DNA of 34,942 bases from an uncultured Alphaproteobacteria bacterium (GTDB lineage: Bacteria; Pseudomonadota; Alphaproteobacteria; Caulobacterales; Caulobacteraceae): contig CAIVVM010000015.1 of NCBI GenBank assembly GCA_903909375.1, forward strand, positions 1 through 34,942, given 5' to 3'. This document shows positions 1-7,779 of the stretch, piece by piece (position 1 is the first letter of the stretch; the number at the start of each line of letters is the position of its first letter). The position numbers and the translations under genes were made by a program. The notes beneath the pieces were generated by a model. That model had not been told where the DNA came from. It ran no database searches and saw only the letters and a list, made by a program, of their open reading frames with translations.

Positions 1-188
1 CGGCGTCGAAAACGCCATCGGACGCTTCCGGCGCATCCTTCCAAGGCGCACCGACCTCGATCTCGTCGATCCCGACCAGATCGCCGCCGCCGTCGTCGCC
101 TTCAACAACACCCCGCGACAATGCCTGGACTTCCGCACCCCAGTTGAGGTCTTCTCCGAGCACCTGTTGCACTTCAAACGAGAATCCA
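1..188 (+). mobile_element. Right end of an IS30-family insertion sequence
   Basis: The window opens inside an IS30-type element. It contains the 3' part of the transposase gene and a terminal inverted repeat at 165-184 (TGTTGCACTTCAAACGAGAA). The reverse complement of that repeat agrees at 16 of 20 bases with the matching left end at 34819-34838. The outer boundary is inferred to lie within a few bases of 188, because a different repeat (191-211) begins just beyond it. The rest of the element lies upstream of the window. Confidence 0.8.
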
Positions 189-211
189 CCTCCCGGCATT
201 CGCCGGGATGA
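2..211 (+). CDS. IS30-family transposase, C-terminal fragment
   Basis: The partial frame encodes 69 residues up to TGA at 209-211; the 5' end is cut by the window edge. The sequence GVENAIGRFRRILPRRTDLD followed by VVAFNNTPRQCLDFRTPVEV is the typical end of the IS30/IS1062-type DDE (RNase H-fold) transposase domain, where the final catalytic Glu region precedes the NNTPRK-type motif. The enzyme cuts and joins DNA at the element ends. The reading frame runs through the right inverted repeat (encoding LLHFKRE) and out of the element, taking its last residues and stop codon from the flanking palindromic repeat. The family call is firm; completeness of the missing part cannot be judged. Confidence 0.85.
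   Translation, partial: GVENAIGRFRRILPRRTDLDLVDPDQIAAAVVAFNNTPRQCLDFRTPVEVFSEHLLHFKRESTSRHSPG
191..211. repeat. CATCCCGG palindromic intergenic repeat beside IS30
   Basis: The minus strand of 191-210 reads CATCCCGGCGAATGCCGGGA. The same 20 bases occur on the plus strand at 34714-34733, next to the other IS30 end. It forms a hairpin (CCCGGC/GCCGGG) between the IS30 end and the amidase stop codon. It provides the stop codon of the transposase frame. Confidence 0.75.
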
Positions 212-230
212 GCGGTTTTTGGCTTGGACC

Positions 231-1667
231 CTACGCCGGCGGGGGCTGAAACCCCCGCACGGTCTCGTCGATGGCCTGGGCGACGGCCAGGGTGCGGGCG
301 TCGCCGCCGAGCGGGCCGATGAGCTGGGCGCCCACCGGCAGGCCGCCTGCGGTCAGACCCGCCGGGATCGCCGTCGCCGGCAGATGGAGCGTGGTGGCCA
401 GGCTGATCCAGGTCAGCATCGACGTGTAGGGGATCGTCTTTCCATCCGACGTGGCCAATGACCGGCGGGCGAACGGGCGCGAGTCGTGGGGAAAGGCGGG
501 AACCGGCGCGATCGGCGCCAGGATCACGCTCCAGCTGTCGAAGATCGCGCCGATCTCGTGGCGCAGCCGGGCGCGGACGGCGTCGGCGGCCAGCCACTCA
601 CGATGCCGGGCTGTGTAGGCCAGGGCGGTAGCTGCCGCCGACAGCGGCCCGTCCCCCCGGGCCAGGGCGCGTCGGGCGAAGGGGCGCGCGAACTCCATGG
701 CGCGAAGGGTCTTCGGCGGCAGGTCCTCGCCGAGGACGGCGCCCAACAGGGTCTGGTAGGCGAACAGCAAGGCGCGCATGTCCACCGGGCTGAGTATCGG
801 CTCCACCTCTGCCCCGGCGGCGCGAAGCTCGCCCGCAAAAGTCTCCAGCGTCGCGCGCACCTGCGGGTCCAGCGGGCACAGCGGATCGTCGAGCCAGAGT
901 CCGATCCGGACATCCTTCAGGTCGGCCGGAGGCGCGCGGGGCGCCAGCGATCCGGCCTCCACCGTGGACAGCAGCAGTCGCAGGTCCCGGGCTGACCGCG
1001 CCATGGGTCCCACCACATTCAGGTCGCGCTCCGCATAGGATCCGGGATGGGGCGGCACGTGGCCGCGTGGCGAAACCAGCCCCCAGGTCGGCTTGTGGGA
1101 ATAGACGCCACAGAAGGATGCCGGAACCCGAAGCGAACCCCCGATGTCGGACCCGATCTCGAGTGCGGTGACCCGGGCCGCCAGGGCTGCGGCGGCCCCG
1201 CCAGACGATCCGCCCGGCGTACGACTGACGTCCCAGGGATTGTTGGTGGCGCCATAGAGACCGTTGGCGCTCTGCCAGTCGGCGGCCATCACCGGCACAT
1301 TGGTCTTGCCCCAGATCACCGCGCCGGCGTGGCGGGCATGCCGGACGGCGGCGGCGTCGCCGGTCATCCGACGCCGGAACTCAGCCAGCCCGGAGGACGC
1401 CGCCATGCCCGCCACGTCGAAGGTGTCCTTCACCGTCATGGGCAGGCCCATCAGCGGACCCAGGATCTCGCCGCGCGAGCGGGCGTCGTCGAGGGCGCGG
1501 GCGCGTTCCAGGGCGCGCTCCGGATCGGAGGCGACCACGGCGTTGAGGCGCCCATGGGTCTCGGCATGCCGCGCGAGCGCCGCCTTAAGCAGTTCCACCG
1601 ACGAAACCCGACCCGCCGACAGCGCGGCGAGCTGGGTCGTGGCGTCCTGTTCGATCAGGCTATCCAT
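231..1667 (-). CDS. Amidase-signature-family amidohydrolase
   Basis: This 478-residue protein has the amidase-signature Ser-cisSer-Lys triad. Counting from the ATG at 1667, Lys80 is in the TVKDTFDV motif, cis-Ser154 in TPGGSSGG and the nucleophile Ser178 in EIGSDIGGSLR. Such enzymes hydrolyse carboxamides or aryl-acyl amides; GatA of the tRNA amidotransferase is a relative. No gatB or gatC lies nearby, and the call is a stand-alone amidase of unknown substrate. The ATG at 1667 was chosen over upstream in-frame codons because it starts 1 base after the dapB stop and leaves a family-typical N terminus, suggesting translational coupling. A GGGGG/CCCCC hairpin lies inside the last codons, and an IS30 end sits about 20 bases past the stop. 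Confidence 0.85.
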   Translation of the reverse strand: MDSLIEQDATTQLAALSAGRVSSVELLKAALARHAETHGRLNAVVASDPERALERARALDDARSRGEILGPLMGLPMTVKDTFDVAGMAASSGLAEFRRRMTGDAAAVRHARHAGAVIWGKTNVPVMAADWQSANGLYGATNNPWDVSRTPGGSSGGAAAALAARVTALEIGSDIGGSLRVPASFCGVYSHKPTWGLVSPRGHVPPHPGSYAERDLNVVGPMARSARDLRLLLSTVEAGSLAPRAPPADLKDVRIGLWLDDPLCPLDPQVRATLETFAGELRAAGAEVEPILSPVDMRALLFAYQTLLGAVLGEDLPPKTLRAMEFARPFARRALARGDGPLSAAATALAYTARHREWLAADAVRARLRHEIGAIFDSWSVILAPIAPVPAFPHDSRPFARRSLATSDGKTIPYTSMLTWISLATTLHLPATAIPAGLTAGGLPVGAQLIGPLGGDARTLAVAQAIDETVRGFQPPPA

Positions 1668-1668
1668 C

Positions 1669-2478
1669 TCAGCGTGTCCGGAAGCCCAGTACGTCCTGCA
1701 TGTCATAGGCGCCGGGCGGTTGGGAAACGGCCCACCGGGCGGCCACGACGGCGCCGCGCGCGAACAGGCTGCGGTCGCGGGCGGAGTGGCTGAGGGTCAG
1801 GATCTCCTCGTCGGCGGCGAAGCTCACGCTGTGCTCGCCGATGATGTCCCCGCCGCGCATGACGGAGAAGCCGATCTCGCCTTCAGGCCGGGGGCCGGTC
1901 AGGCCGTCGCGCCCACGCCGCGCGACGTCGGACAGGGAAACGCCCCGGCCCCTCGCGGCGGCCTCGCCCAGCATCAGGGCGGTGCCCGAGGGCGCGTCGA
2001 CCTTGCGCCGGTGATGGGCCTCGAACACTTCGATGTCATAGGCGTCGGCCGGCAGGGCCCGGGCCGCCTGACCCACCAGGCCGATCAGCATGTTCACGCC
2101 GAGCGAGAAATTGCCCGTGCGCACCACGGCGACACGGCCTGCGGCCTCGTTGATCCGCCGGATGTGGTCTGGTGACAGGCCGGTGGAGCCGATGATCAGC
2201 GCGACGCCGCGCCCGGCCGCCTCGGCCGCCAGAGCTGTCGAGGCCTCCGGCGTGGTGAAGTCGATAACCACATCGGCGGCGCTCAGCGCTTCTGCGGTGG
2301 TGACGAGGCCGTCACCCGCCACACCCGGCCGGTCAAACCGACCCGCCAGGGCCAGCGCAGGGTCAGCGTCAACGATCGCGCGCACAGCCTGGCCCATGCG
2401 GCCCAGCGCGCCGGCGATCGCAATTCTCGTGAGACTGGTCAGGATCGGCTCTCCGGTTGGGTATGGCGCCCCCAGCAT
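1669..2478 (-). CDS. dapB: 4-hydroxy-tetrahydrodipicolinate reductase
   Basis: DapB reduces 4-hydroxy-tetrahydrodipicolinate with NAD(P)H in the diaminopimelate/lysine pathway, in the cytoplasm. The N-terminal nucleotide-binding loop is visible ([10 protein letters not shown]). So are the DFTTPE segment, the ISL/IGSTG region and the signature [15 protein letters not shown], which holds the catalytic His and Lys. The ATG at 2478 gives 269 residues, the normal family length, and is preceded by AAGGGCG. The frame stays open 28 codons further upstream, but that stretch is not conserved-looking. It is divergent from maeB across 142 bases and is followed 1 base later by the amidase gene, a probable two-gene operon. 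Confidence 0.95.
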   Translation of the reverse strand: MLGAPYPTGEPILTSLTRIAIAGALGRMGQAVRAIVDADPALALAGRFDRPGVAGDGLVTTAEALSAADVVIDFTTPEASTALAAEAAGRGVALIIGSTGLSPDHIRRINEAAGRVAVVRTGNFSLGVNMLIGLVGQAARALPADAYDIEVFEAHHRRKVDAPSGTALMLGEAAARGRGVSLSDVARRGRDGLTGPRPEGEIGFSVMRGGDIIGEHSVSFAADEEILTLSHSARDRSLFARGAVVAARWAVSQPPGAYDMQDVLGFRTR

Positions 2479-2548
2479 CGCGCCCTTGCGCGCCCGGTCA
2501 ACCACGCAGAGCCTTAAGCCGGGCCTAAAGGTTCCTCGCCGCGAAGCG

Positions 2549-2577
2549 TTGTCCCTGCCCACGCAGGTCTATAGGTT
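2549..2577 (+). promoter_or_regulatory. Possible maeB promoter
   Basis: TTGTCC (2549-2554) and TAGGTT (2572-2577) are 17 bases apart and lie about 45 bases before the maeB start, in the dapB-maeB divergent gap. This is a pattern match only. Confidence 0.3.
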
Positions 2578-2620
2578 GTCAGCTTCAAGCCGGATTGATG
2601 CCCAAAGGGGCGGGGGACGT

Positions 2621-4912
2621 ATGGACCAGGTTGAAAAACGCACCTTCACGGATGAAGAGGCGCTGAATTTTCACCGCTATCCCACACCGGGCAAGATCGG
2701 CATCCAGGCCACCAAGCCGATGTCGACCCAGCGCGACCTCAGTCTGGCCTATTCACCGGGCGTGGCCGTGCCGGTGCTGGCCATCGCGGCCGACCCGGAC
2801 CTGGCCTACGAATACACATCCAAGGGCAATCTGGTGGCGGTGATCTCCAACGGCACCGCGATTCTGGGGCTGGGCAATCTGGGGCCGCTGGCGTCCAAAC
2901 CGGTGATGGAAGGCAAGGGCGTGCTGTTCAAGCGCTTCGCCGACGTCGACGCCATCGACGTGGAAATGAGCTGCACCGACGTCGACGAGATCATCACCGT
3001 GGTGAAGAACATCGGCGTCACCTACGGCGGCATCAATCTGGAGGATATCAAGAGTCCTGACTGCTTCCGCATCGAGACGGAGCTTCAGGATCTGCTGGAT
3101 ATCCCTGTCTTTCACGACGACCAGCACGGCACCGCAATCATCTGCTCCGCCGGCCTGATCAACGCCTGCGAAATCACCGGCCGCAAACTCAGCGAAATCA
3201 AGGTTGTCCTGAACGGCCCCGGAGCTGCTGGCATCGCCACCCTGGGCTTGATCAAGGCCATGGGCGTCCGCCCTGACAACGTCATCGCCGTCGACCGCAA
3301 GGGCGTGCTCTGGCGCGGACGGCCGGAAGACATGAACCAGTGGAAATCGGCCCACGCCATCGACACCGACAAACGGACCCTGGCCGATGCGCTGGCCGGC
3401 GCCGATGTCTTCATCGGCGTGTCGGCCAAGGGCGCGTTGACGCCGGATCTGGTCAAGACCATGGCGCCGCGCCCCATCATCTTCGCCATGGCCAATCCGG
3501 ACCCCGAGATCACCCCGGAGGAGGTCTACAGCGTCCGCCCCGACGCCATCGTGGCCACGGGCCGCAGCGACTATCCCAACCAGGTCAACAATGTGCTGGC
3601 CTTCCCCTACCTGTTCCGCGGCGCCCTCGATGTCCGCGCGCGGCGCGTGAACATGGAAATGAAGATCGCCTGCGCCAACGCGCTGGCCATGCTGGCGCGC
3701 GAGGACGTGCCCGATGAAGTCGCCGCCGCCTACCACGGCGTGAAGATGAAGTTTGGCCCGGAATACATCATCCCGACGCCCTTCGATCCGCGTCTCCTGT
3801 CCTACATCCCGCCGTTCATCGCCCAGGCGGCCATGGACACCGGCGTCGCGCGCAAGCCCATCGAGGACATGGACGCCTACCGCGCCTCGCTGGCGCGCCG
3901 CCTCGATCCGACCGCAGCGTTCTCCCAGAAGCTGCAGGGCGCGGTGCTCTCCGGCCCGCAGAAGACCATCGTCTTCGCCGAGGGCGAGGAGCAGAGCGTG
4001 ATCCGCGCGGCTTACGCCTTCCAGCAGCAGGGCCTGGGCAAGGCGGTGCTGGTCGGCCGCGAGGACCTCGTCCACGAGAACATGCGCAGCGCGGGCCTGG
4101 ATCCCGCTGAGGCCGGCCTCGAGATCGTCAACGCCCGCGTCTCGCCGTGGAATGACGCCTCGGTCGACCTGCTCTATGGCCGCCTGCAGCGCGAGGGCTA
4201 TCTGCGCCGCGACATCCAGCGGCTGATCAACCAGGACCGCAACGCCTTTGCCGCCGCCATGGTGGCGCTGGGCCACGCCGATGGGATGGTCACCGGCGTC
4301 ACCCGTAACTTCGACCAGGTGCTGGAAGAAGTGCTCAACGTCATCGATCCCGCCGAGGACGGCCGCATCATCGGCATGAGCGTGGTGATGGCCAAGGGCC
4401 GCACCCTGTTCATCGCCGACACCAACGTCACCGAAATGCCGGTGGCCGAGGAGCTGGTCGAGATCGCCATCGAGGCCGCCCGCGCCGTCCGCACGCTGGG
4501 CTATGAGCCCCGCGTGGCCTTCATGAGCTATTCCACCTTCGGCAACCCGATGGGCGAACGCTCGGCCCGGGTCCGCGATGCGGTGGCCATGCTGGACGAG
4601 ATGCAAGGCATCGACTTCGAGTATGAGGGCGAGATGCCGCCGGAACTGGCGCTGGAGCCGGAATCCCGCGGCGCCTATCCCTTCATGCGCCTGACCGGCC
4701 CGGCCAATGTGTTGATCATGCCGGCGATCCATTCGGCGGCCATCTCAACGCAGCTGATCAAGTCCCTGGGCGGCGCAGAGGTGATCGGGCCGATCCTGCT
4801 GGGCCTCGACAAGCCGGTGCAGATCTGCCCGCTGGGCTCCTCGGTCTCGCGGATCCTGCAGATGGCGACGTTCTGCGCCTACGACCGGCCGCTGGTGGAG
4901 CTGGATCTCTGA
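2621..4912 (+). CDS. maeB: NADP-dependent malic enzyme (malate dehydrogenase, oxaloacetate-decarboxylating) with phosphotransacetylase-like C-terminus
   Basis: This converts malate to pyruvate and CO2 with reduction of NADP+. The 763-residue length matches the large MaeB class (E. coli about 759). The malic N-domain shows LAYSPGVAVP with Tyr44, the Lys93/Lys99 region SKPVMEGKG, and FHDDQHGTA with metal-binding Asp166/167. The Rossmann loop NGPGAAGIA follows at about 198-206. From about residue 430 to the end is a phosphotransacetylase-type domain. In studied MaeB proteins that domain is catalytically inactive and senses acetyl-CoA. The ATG at 2621 follows a GGGGGAC ribosome-binding site; the open frame extends 177 codons upstream but that part runs antisense through dapB and is not coding. 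Confidence 0.95.
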   Translation: MDQVEKRTFTDEEALNFHRYPTPGKIGIQATKPMSTQRDLSLAYSPGVAVPVLAIAADPDLAYEYTSKGNLVAVISNGTAILGLGNLGPLASKPVMEGKGVLFKRFADVDAIDVEMSCTDVDEIITVVKNIGVTYGGINLEDIKSPDCFRIETELQDLLDIPVFHDDQHGTAIICSAGLINACEITGRKLSEIKVVLNGPGAAGIATLGLIKAMGVRPDNVIAVDRKGVLWRGRPEDMNQWKSAHAIDTDKRTLADALAGADVFIGVSAKGALTPDLVKTMAPRPIIFAMANPDPEITPEEVYSVRPDAIVATGRSDYPNQVNNVLAFPYLFRGALDVRARRVNMEMKIACANALAMLAREDVPDEVAAAYHGVKMKFGPEYIIPTPFDPRLLSYIPPFIAQAAMDTGVARKPIEDMDAYRASLARRLDPTAAFSQKLQGAVLSGPQKTIVFAEGEEQSVIRAAYAFQQQGLGKAVLVGREDLVHENMRSAGLDPAEAGLEIVNARVSPWNDASVDLLYGRLQREGYLRRDIQRLINQDRNAFAAAMVALGHADGMVTGVTRNFDQVLEEVLNVIDPAEDGRIIGMSVVMAKGRTLFIADTNVTEMPVAEELVEIAIEAARAVRTLGYEPRVAFMSYSTFGNPMGERSARVRDAVAMLDEMQGIDFEYEGEMPPELALEPESRGAYPFMRLTGPANVLIMPAIHSAAISTQLIKSLGGAEVIGPILLGLDKPVQICPLGSSVSRILQMATFCAYDRPLVELDL

Positions 4913-4963
4913 GGTAAGGGTTCTTCCGCTGACGAATGCGGCCTGCGGCACAGGTGCGCGACA

Positions 4964-5008
4964 TGGCCAACCTGCTTGACCAAGGTCTGTGGCCAACCTA
5001 GCGTTGGC
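4964..5008 (+). promoter_or_regulatory. Autoregulated promoter of the Phd/PIN toxin-antitoxin pair
   Basis: TTGACC (4976-4981) and TAGCGT (4999-5004) are spaced by 17 bases. A perfect palindrome GCCAAC-CTAGC-GTTGGC (4992-5008) covers the -10 element. The decamer TGGCCAACCT occurs twice, at 4964-4973 and 4990-4999. The predicted transcription start falls almost on the ATG at 5012, so the message may be leaderless. Autorepression through such sites is typical of Phd/YefM systems; its use here is inferred. Confidence 0.55.
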
Positions 5009-5011
5009 GGC

Positions 5012-5305
5012 ATGACCATCAACGTCAACATTGGCGAGGCCAAGACGCGCCTCTCGGAACTTGTCAGCCGCGCGCTTGAGGGTGAGGAAGTCATCCTTCA
5101 GAAGGCCGGACGACCGGTGCTGAAGCTGATGCCGCTGGTCGAGGCGGGCAGGCTGGAGGCCGAACGGGTCGCAGCCCGTCGCACCGCCGGCGTCGGTGCG
5201 TTCCAGGCGGCGTTTTCGGGGCAGGATCTCAGCCTTGAGGCCTTGAAGGCAGATCGCGACGATCCGCTTGTGCGGTTCCGGAGGAAATTTGGACCTGCTG
5301 CTTGA
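5012..5305 (+). CDS. Phd/YefM-family antitoxin
   Basis: This 97-residue protein begins MTINVNIGEAKTRLSELVSR, the classic Phd/YefM (prevent-host-death) DNA-binding fold: strand, then the AKTRLSEL helix, then GEEVILQKAGRPVLKLMPL. The C-terminal part (about residue 45 on) would wrap the toxin. It should neutralise the PIN-domain toxin encoded next and repress the operon. The ATG at 5012 is chosen because it starts the conserved fold and lies directly after a promoter/operator; a TTG at 4976 is possible but overlaps the -35. The stop lies 17 bases inside the toxin gene, so translation is coupled. Confidence 0.88.
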   Translation: MTINVNIGEAKTRLSELVSRALEGEEVILQKAGRPVLKLMPLVEAGRLEAERVAARRTAGVGAFQAAFSGQDLSLEALKADRDDPLVRFRRKFGPAA

Positions 5306-5663
5306 TACGCACGTCCTGGTCTGGTTCGCGGCCGGGGACAGGCGTCTTGGGCCGGACTTCCTCAGCCTGCTGCCGGACCCCGGCACACGCCTGTTCGTCA
5401 GCGCGGTGACGGCGCACGAATACGTCGATCTGCTGATGCGTGGACGCTTTGGCCAAGGCGTCGACCTGGATCAACTGCGCGACGTCATGGGCTTTCATCT
5501 GCTCGACTTTCCGGCGGAATGCCGGGCGGTCGTCCAGACGCTGCCGGACATTCACCGCGACCCCGTCGACCGCATGCTCATCGCCCACGCCATCACACTT
5601 GATCTGCCCCTGGCGACCGCCGACGCCACGCTGGCGCGCTATCCGGTGAGGGTTGTGTGGTGA
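5289..5663 (+). CDS. PIN-domain (VapC-type) toxin
   Basis: This is a predicted Mg2+-dependent RNase toxin of 124 residues. The first acidic residue is in LLLDTHVLVWF near the N terminus, then SAVTAHEYVDL gives the conserved Glu, and DPVDRMLIAHA and LATADATL give the later acids, the usual PIN quartet. The sequence belongs to the PIN group usually paired with Phd-type antitoxins. The start is taken as TTG at 5289 because GGAGGA (5280-5285) precedes it, although the spacing of 3-4 bases is short; TTG at 5268 is the alternative. The gene overlaps the antitoxin by 17 bases. All catalytic positions look intact. Confidence 0.88.
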   Translation: MDLLLDTHVLVWFAAGDRRLGPDFLSLLPDPGTRLFVSAVTAHEYVDLLMRGRFGQGVDLDQLRDVMGFHLLDFPAECRAVVQTLPDIHRDPVDRMLIAHAITLDLPLATADATLARYPVRVVW

Positions 5664-5742
5664 GGGGGTGGGGTAGCCGGTGTGCGGTTGAGGGTTAGCC
5701 AGGGTGTCGGCTGATTTCTGAAGCCTCGGCGATGGAGCCCTG

Positions 5743-5769
5743 TTGCTGCTGTCCCGCCTTTGCTACACA
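5743..5769 (+). promoter_or_regulatory. Possible Caulobacter-type promoter of the Hsp70-like gene
   Basis: TTGCTGC (5743-5749), 12 bases, then GCTACACA (5762-5769). This resembles the Caulobacter housekeeping consensus TTGACGS-N10-14-GCTANAWC, about 25 bases before the ATG. Confidence 0.35.
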
Positions 5770-5793
5770 GCGCGCCCTCCAAAGGTCCCGCCT

Positions 5794-7098
5794 ATGTCCG
5801 GCTACAGCCTGGGTATCGATTTCGGCACCACCAACACCGTGCTGGCGCTCGCCGATGCGGCGGGGCCGGCGCGTCTGGTGACGTTTCCGGCGCCTGAGGG
5901 GGAGCTGTTTGCGTTTCGTAGCTGCCTCTCGTTCCACGCCCCGGCCGAGGCGCCGCAGGCGCGGCAGATCGCCGCCGGGCCCTGGGCGATTGACGCCTAT
6001 GTGGAGGACCCGGCGGAAACGCGGTTCATCCAGTCGTTCAAGAGTTTCGCCGCGCAGGAGAGCTTTACCGAGACCCAGATCCTGGGGCGGCGGTATCGGT
6101 TCGAGGACCTGCTTTCCACCTTCCTGCTGAAGGTGCGTGACTATGCGGGCGGGGCGCTCTCAGGGCTGCCGGATCGGGTGATTGTCGGCCGTCCCGTCAC
6201 CTTCGCCGGCGGCGCGCCGAAGGAGAGCCTGGCGCTGGAGCGCTACGAGATCGCCTTCAAGCGGATGGGCGTGCGCGAGGTGCTCTATGCCTATGAGCCG
6301 GTCGGTGCGGCCTTCTTCTTTGCGCGGGAGCTGAAAGAGGACGCCACGGTGCTGGTGGGCGACTTCGGCGGCGGCACCTCGGATTTCTCGATCATCCGCT
6401 TTGAACGGCACGGCGGGGAGATGCGGGCCATCCCGCTGGGCCGGGCCGGCGTGGGCGTGGCGGGCGACGCGTTTGACTACCGGATCATCGATAATCTGGT
6501 CTCGCCGGAGCTGGGCAAGGGGTCGAGCTACGAGAGTTTCGGCAAGGTGCTGCCGATTCCCAACCGCTACTACGCCGCCTTCGCGCGCTGGGATCAGCTG
6601 GCGATGATGCGCGCCAGCCGCGAGATGCGCGAAATCCGCAAGCTGGTGCGCGAGGCGGTGGAGCCGGAGAAGATCACGCGGCTGGTGGAGACGCTGGACG
6701 AGAACTACGGCTACCGCCTCTATCGCGCCGTCTCGAAACTCAAGGAAGCGCTGTCGACCGAGACGATGGCGGAGTTCAGGTTTGAGGCCGGATCGATCCG
6801 GATTGTCCACGATGTGGCCCGCACGCAGTTCGAGGGCTGGATCGCGCCGGAGTTGGCGAAGATCGAGGTCGCGGTGGATCAGGCCCTGGCGGACGCCGGG
6901 CTGCCGGCGGGCGGCATCGACCGGGTGTTCCTGACCGGCGGATCATCCTTAGTGCCGGCGGTGCGCGCGATCTTCCATCGCCGTTTCGAATCTGGCCGGA
7001 TCGAGACCGGCGCGGAACTGGAGTCCATCGCCTCAGGCCTGGCCCTGATGGCCCGCGAGCGCGACCTCAGCCAGTGGACGGCGCGATCGGGGGCTTGA
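5794..7098 (+). CDS. YegD-like Hsp70-family ATPase without substrate-binding domain
   Basis: The protein has 434 residues and only the actin/Hsp70 nucleotide-binding fold. Phosphate-1 loop GIDFGTTNT is at residues 7-15, phosphate-2 loop VGDFGGGTSDF at 188-198, and the adenosine motif LTGGSSLVP at about 380-388. A DnaK has about 640 residues with a peptide-binding C-terminal half; none is present here. The length fits the YegD group (about 450), whose cellular role is poorly defined. The ATG at 5794 sits right before the conserved GYSLGIDFGTTNT; 17 upstream in-frame codons overlap a possible promoter. It is a single gene, with no DnaJ or GrpE partner nearby. Confidence 0.88.
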   Translation: MSGYSLGIDFGTTNTVLALADAAGPARLVTFPAPEGELFAFRSCLSFHAPAEAPQARQIAAGPWAIDAYVEDPAETRFIQSFKSFAAQESFTETQILGRRYRFEDLLSTFLLKVRDYAGGALSGLPDRVIVGRPVTFAGGAPKESLALERYEIAFKRMGVREVLYAYEPVGAAFFFARELKEDATVLVGDFGGGTSDFSIIRFERHGGEMRAIPLGRAGVGVAGDAFDYRIIDNLVSPELGKGSSYESFGKVLPIPNRYYAAFARWDQLAMMRASREMREIRKLVREAVEPEKITRLVETLDENYGYRLYRAVSKLKEALSTETMAEFRFEAGSIRIVHDVARTQFEGWIAPELAKIEVAVDQALADAGLPAGGIDRVFLTGGSSLVPAVRAIFHRRFESGRIETGAELESIASGLALMARERDLSQWTARSGA

Positions 7099-7155
7099 GC
7101 TGAACGCCTGTCGGCAACGACGCGACGTAACCGCAACGCGATCACCTCGGTTCCA

Positions 7156-7407
7156 TCAACCGGCCTTCGCAGCGGCCGCGAGGGTGTCGTTGATCCGGGT
7201 TTGCCAGCCCGGTCCCGTGGCCTTGAAGTGATCAACCACAGCTTGATCCAGGCGTAGCTTGATCGCGACCTTCGGCGCTTCGGCTTTCGGCCGCCCGCGG
7301 GGCGCCTTGAACGCGGCGATGACCGCGGCAGGCAAGACCTCGACCGCCGGCCGCATCTTCGCGAAATCAGCGTCGGTCAATTCGGGGCTGTCGTTCTCAG
7401 TGGCCAT
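7156..7407 (-). CDS. brnA: BrnA-family antitoxin
   Basis: This 83-residue protein ends in KVAIKLRLDQAVVDHFKATG followed by PGWQTRINDTL, the ribbon-helix-helix segment that defines BrnA. It should bind DNA as a dimer, neutralise BrnT and repress the operon. The N-terminal half is acidic and proline-rich. The start at 7407 is preceded by a strong GAGGTGAGG site and lies 11 bases inside the BrnT gene, so toxin and antitoxin are coupled, with the toxin first as usual for brnTA. Confidence 0.9.
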   Translation of the reverse strand: MATENDSPELTDADFAKMRPAVEVLPAAVIAAFKAPRGRPKAEAPKVAIKLRLDQAVVDHFKATGPGWQTRINDTLAAAAKAG

Positions 7408-7660
7408 GTCGCCTCACCTCTCGCGTGTTCGCCTTTCGCAGGCTGATCGCCCGGATCCTGCCGTCACGGACGGTGAAGATCAGGACATGGAGACGGCCTC
7501 CCAATTGGCCGACGGCGATGAACCGGTCCTCGCCATAGTCGGCGCGGTCATCGACGCTGACCATAGCGCCCGCCATTTCGAACTCGGACGCGGCGGAAAG
7601 GCTGATGCCATGCTTGGCGATATTGGCCTTGTCCTTCGCACCATCGAATTCGATCTCCAT
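7397..7660 (-). CDS. brnT: BrnT-family ribonuclease toxin
   Basis: This 87-residue protein starts MEIEFDGAKDKANIAKHGIS and continues with a FEMAGAMVSVDDRADYGEDR segment, a RLHVLIFTVRDGRIRAISLR core and the RKANTRE end. This is the BrnT layout, a RelE-like RNase fold whose WD/KA-NIxKHG motif and His/Arg residues are retained. It likely cleaves mRNA during stress. The ATG at 7660 fits the family N terminus; a TTG at 7696 is in frame but would place translation across the presumed operator. It overlaps brnA by 11 bases. Confidence 0.9.
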   Translation of the reverse strand: MEIEFDGAKDKANIAKHGISLSAASEFEMAGAMVSVDDRADYGEDRFIAVGQLGGRLHVLIFTVRDGRIRAISLRKANTREVRRHGH

Positions 7661-7713
7661 GGGTATTTCTGTACCCCCGGAAATGGAGTTCAGCAACTAT
7701 TTATTGGGGGTAC
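7661..7713 (-). promoter_or_regulatory. Inverted repeats upstream of brnTA, likely operator
   Basis: A perfect pair GTACCCCC (7671-7678) and GGGGGTAC (7706-7713) flanks 27 bases of AT-rich sequence. The nearer arm also forms GGGTA-N6-TACCC (7661-7676) right before the brnT ATG. This gives three related half-sites in the promoter region. BrnA-type repressors bind such repeats; the assignment is by position only. Confidence 0.45.
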
Positions 7714-7779
7714 GTAAAAGGAGTGCTGTCGTCGTGACACTTTGGAGCCAGTCGCAGAATAGCGAGCGGCGTGAAGCTG

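Noticed and set aside
2090..2620. 177-codon N-terminal extension of maeB
   Set aside because: It runs antisense through dapB and is absent from the malic enzyme family; ATG 2621 has a good ribosome-binding site.
2753..4732. 659-codon open frame antisense to maeB
   Set aside because: It is the mirror of a GC-rich coding frame; it is rich in His/Asp/Gly, shows no domain, and maeB is clearly the real gene.
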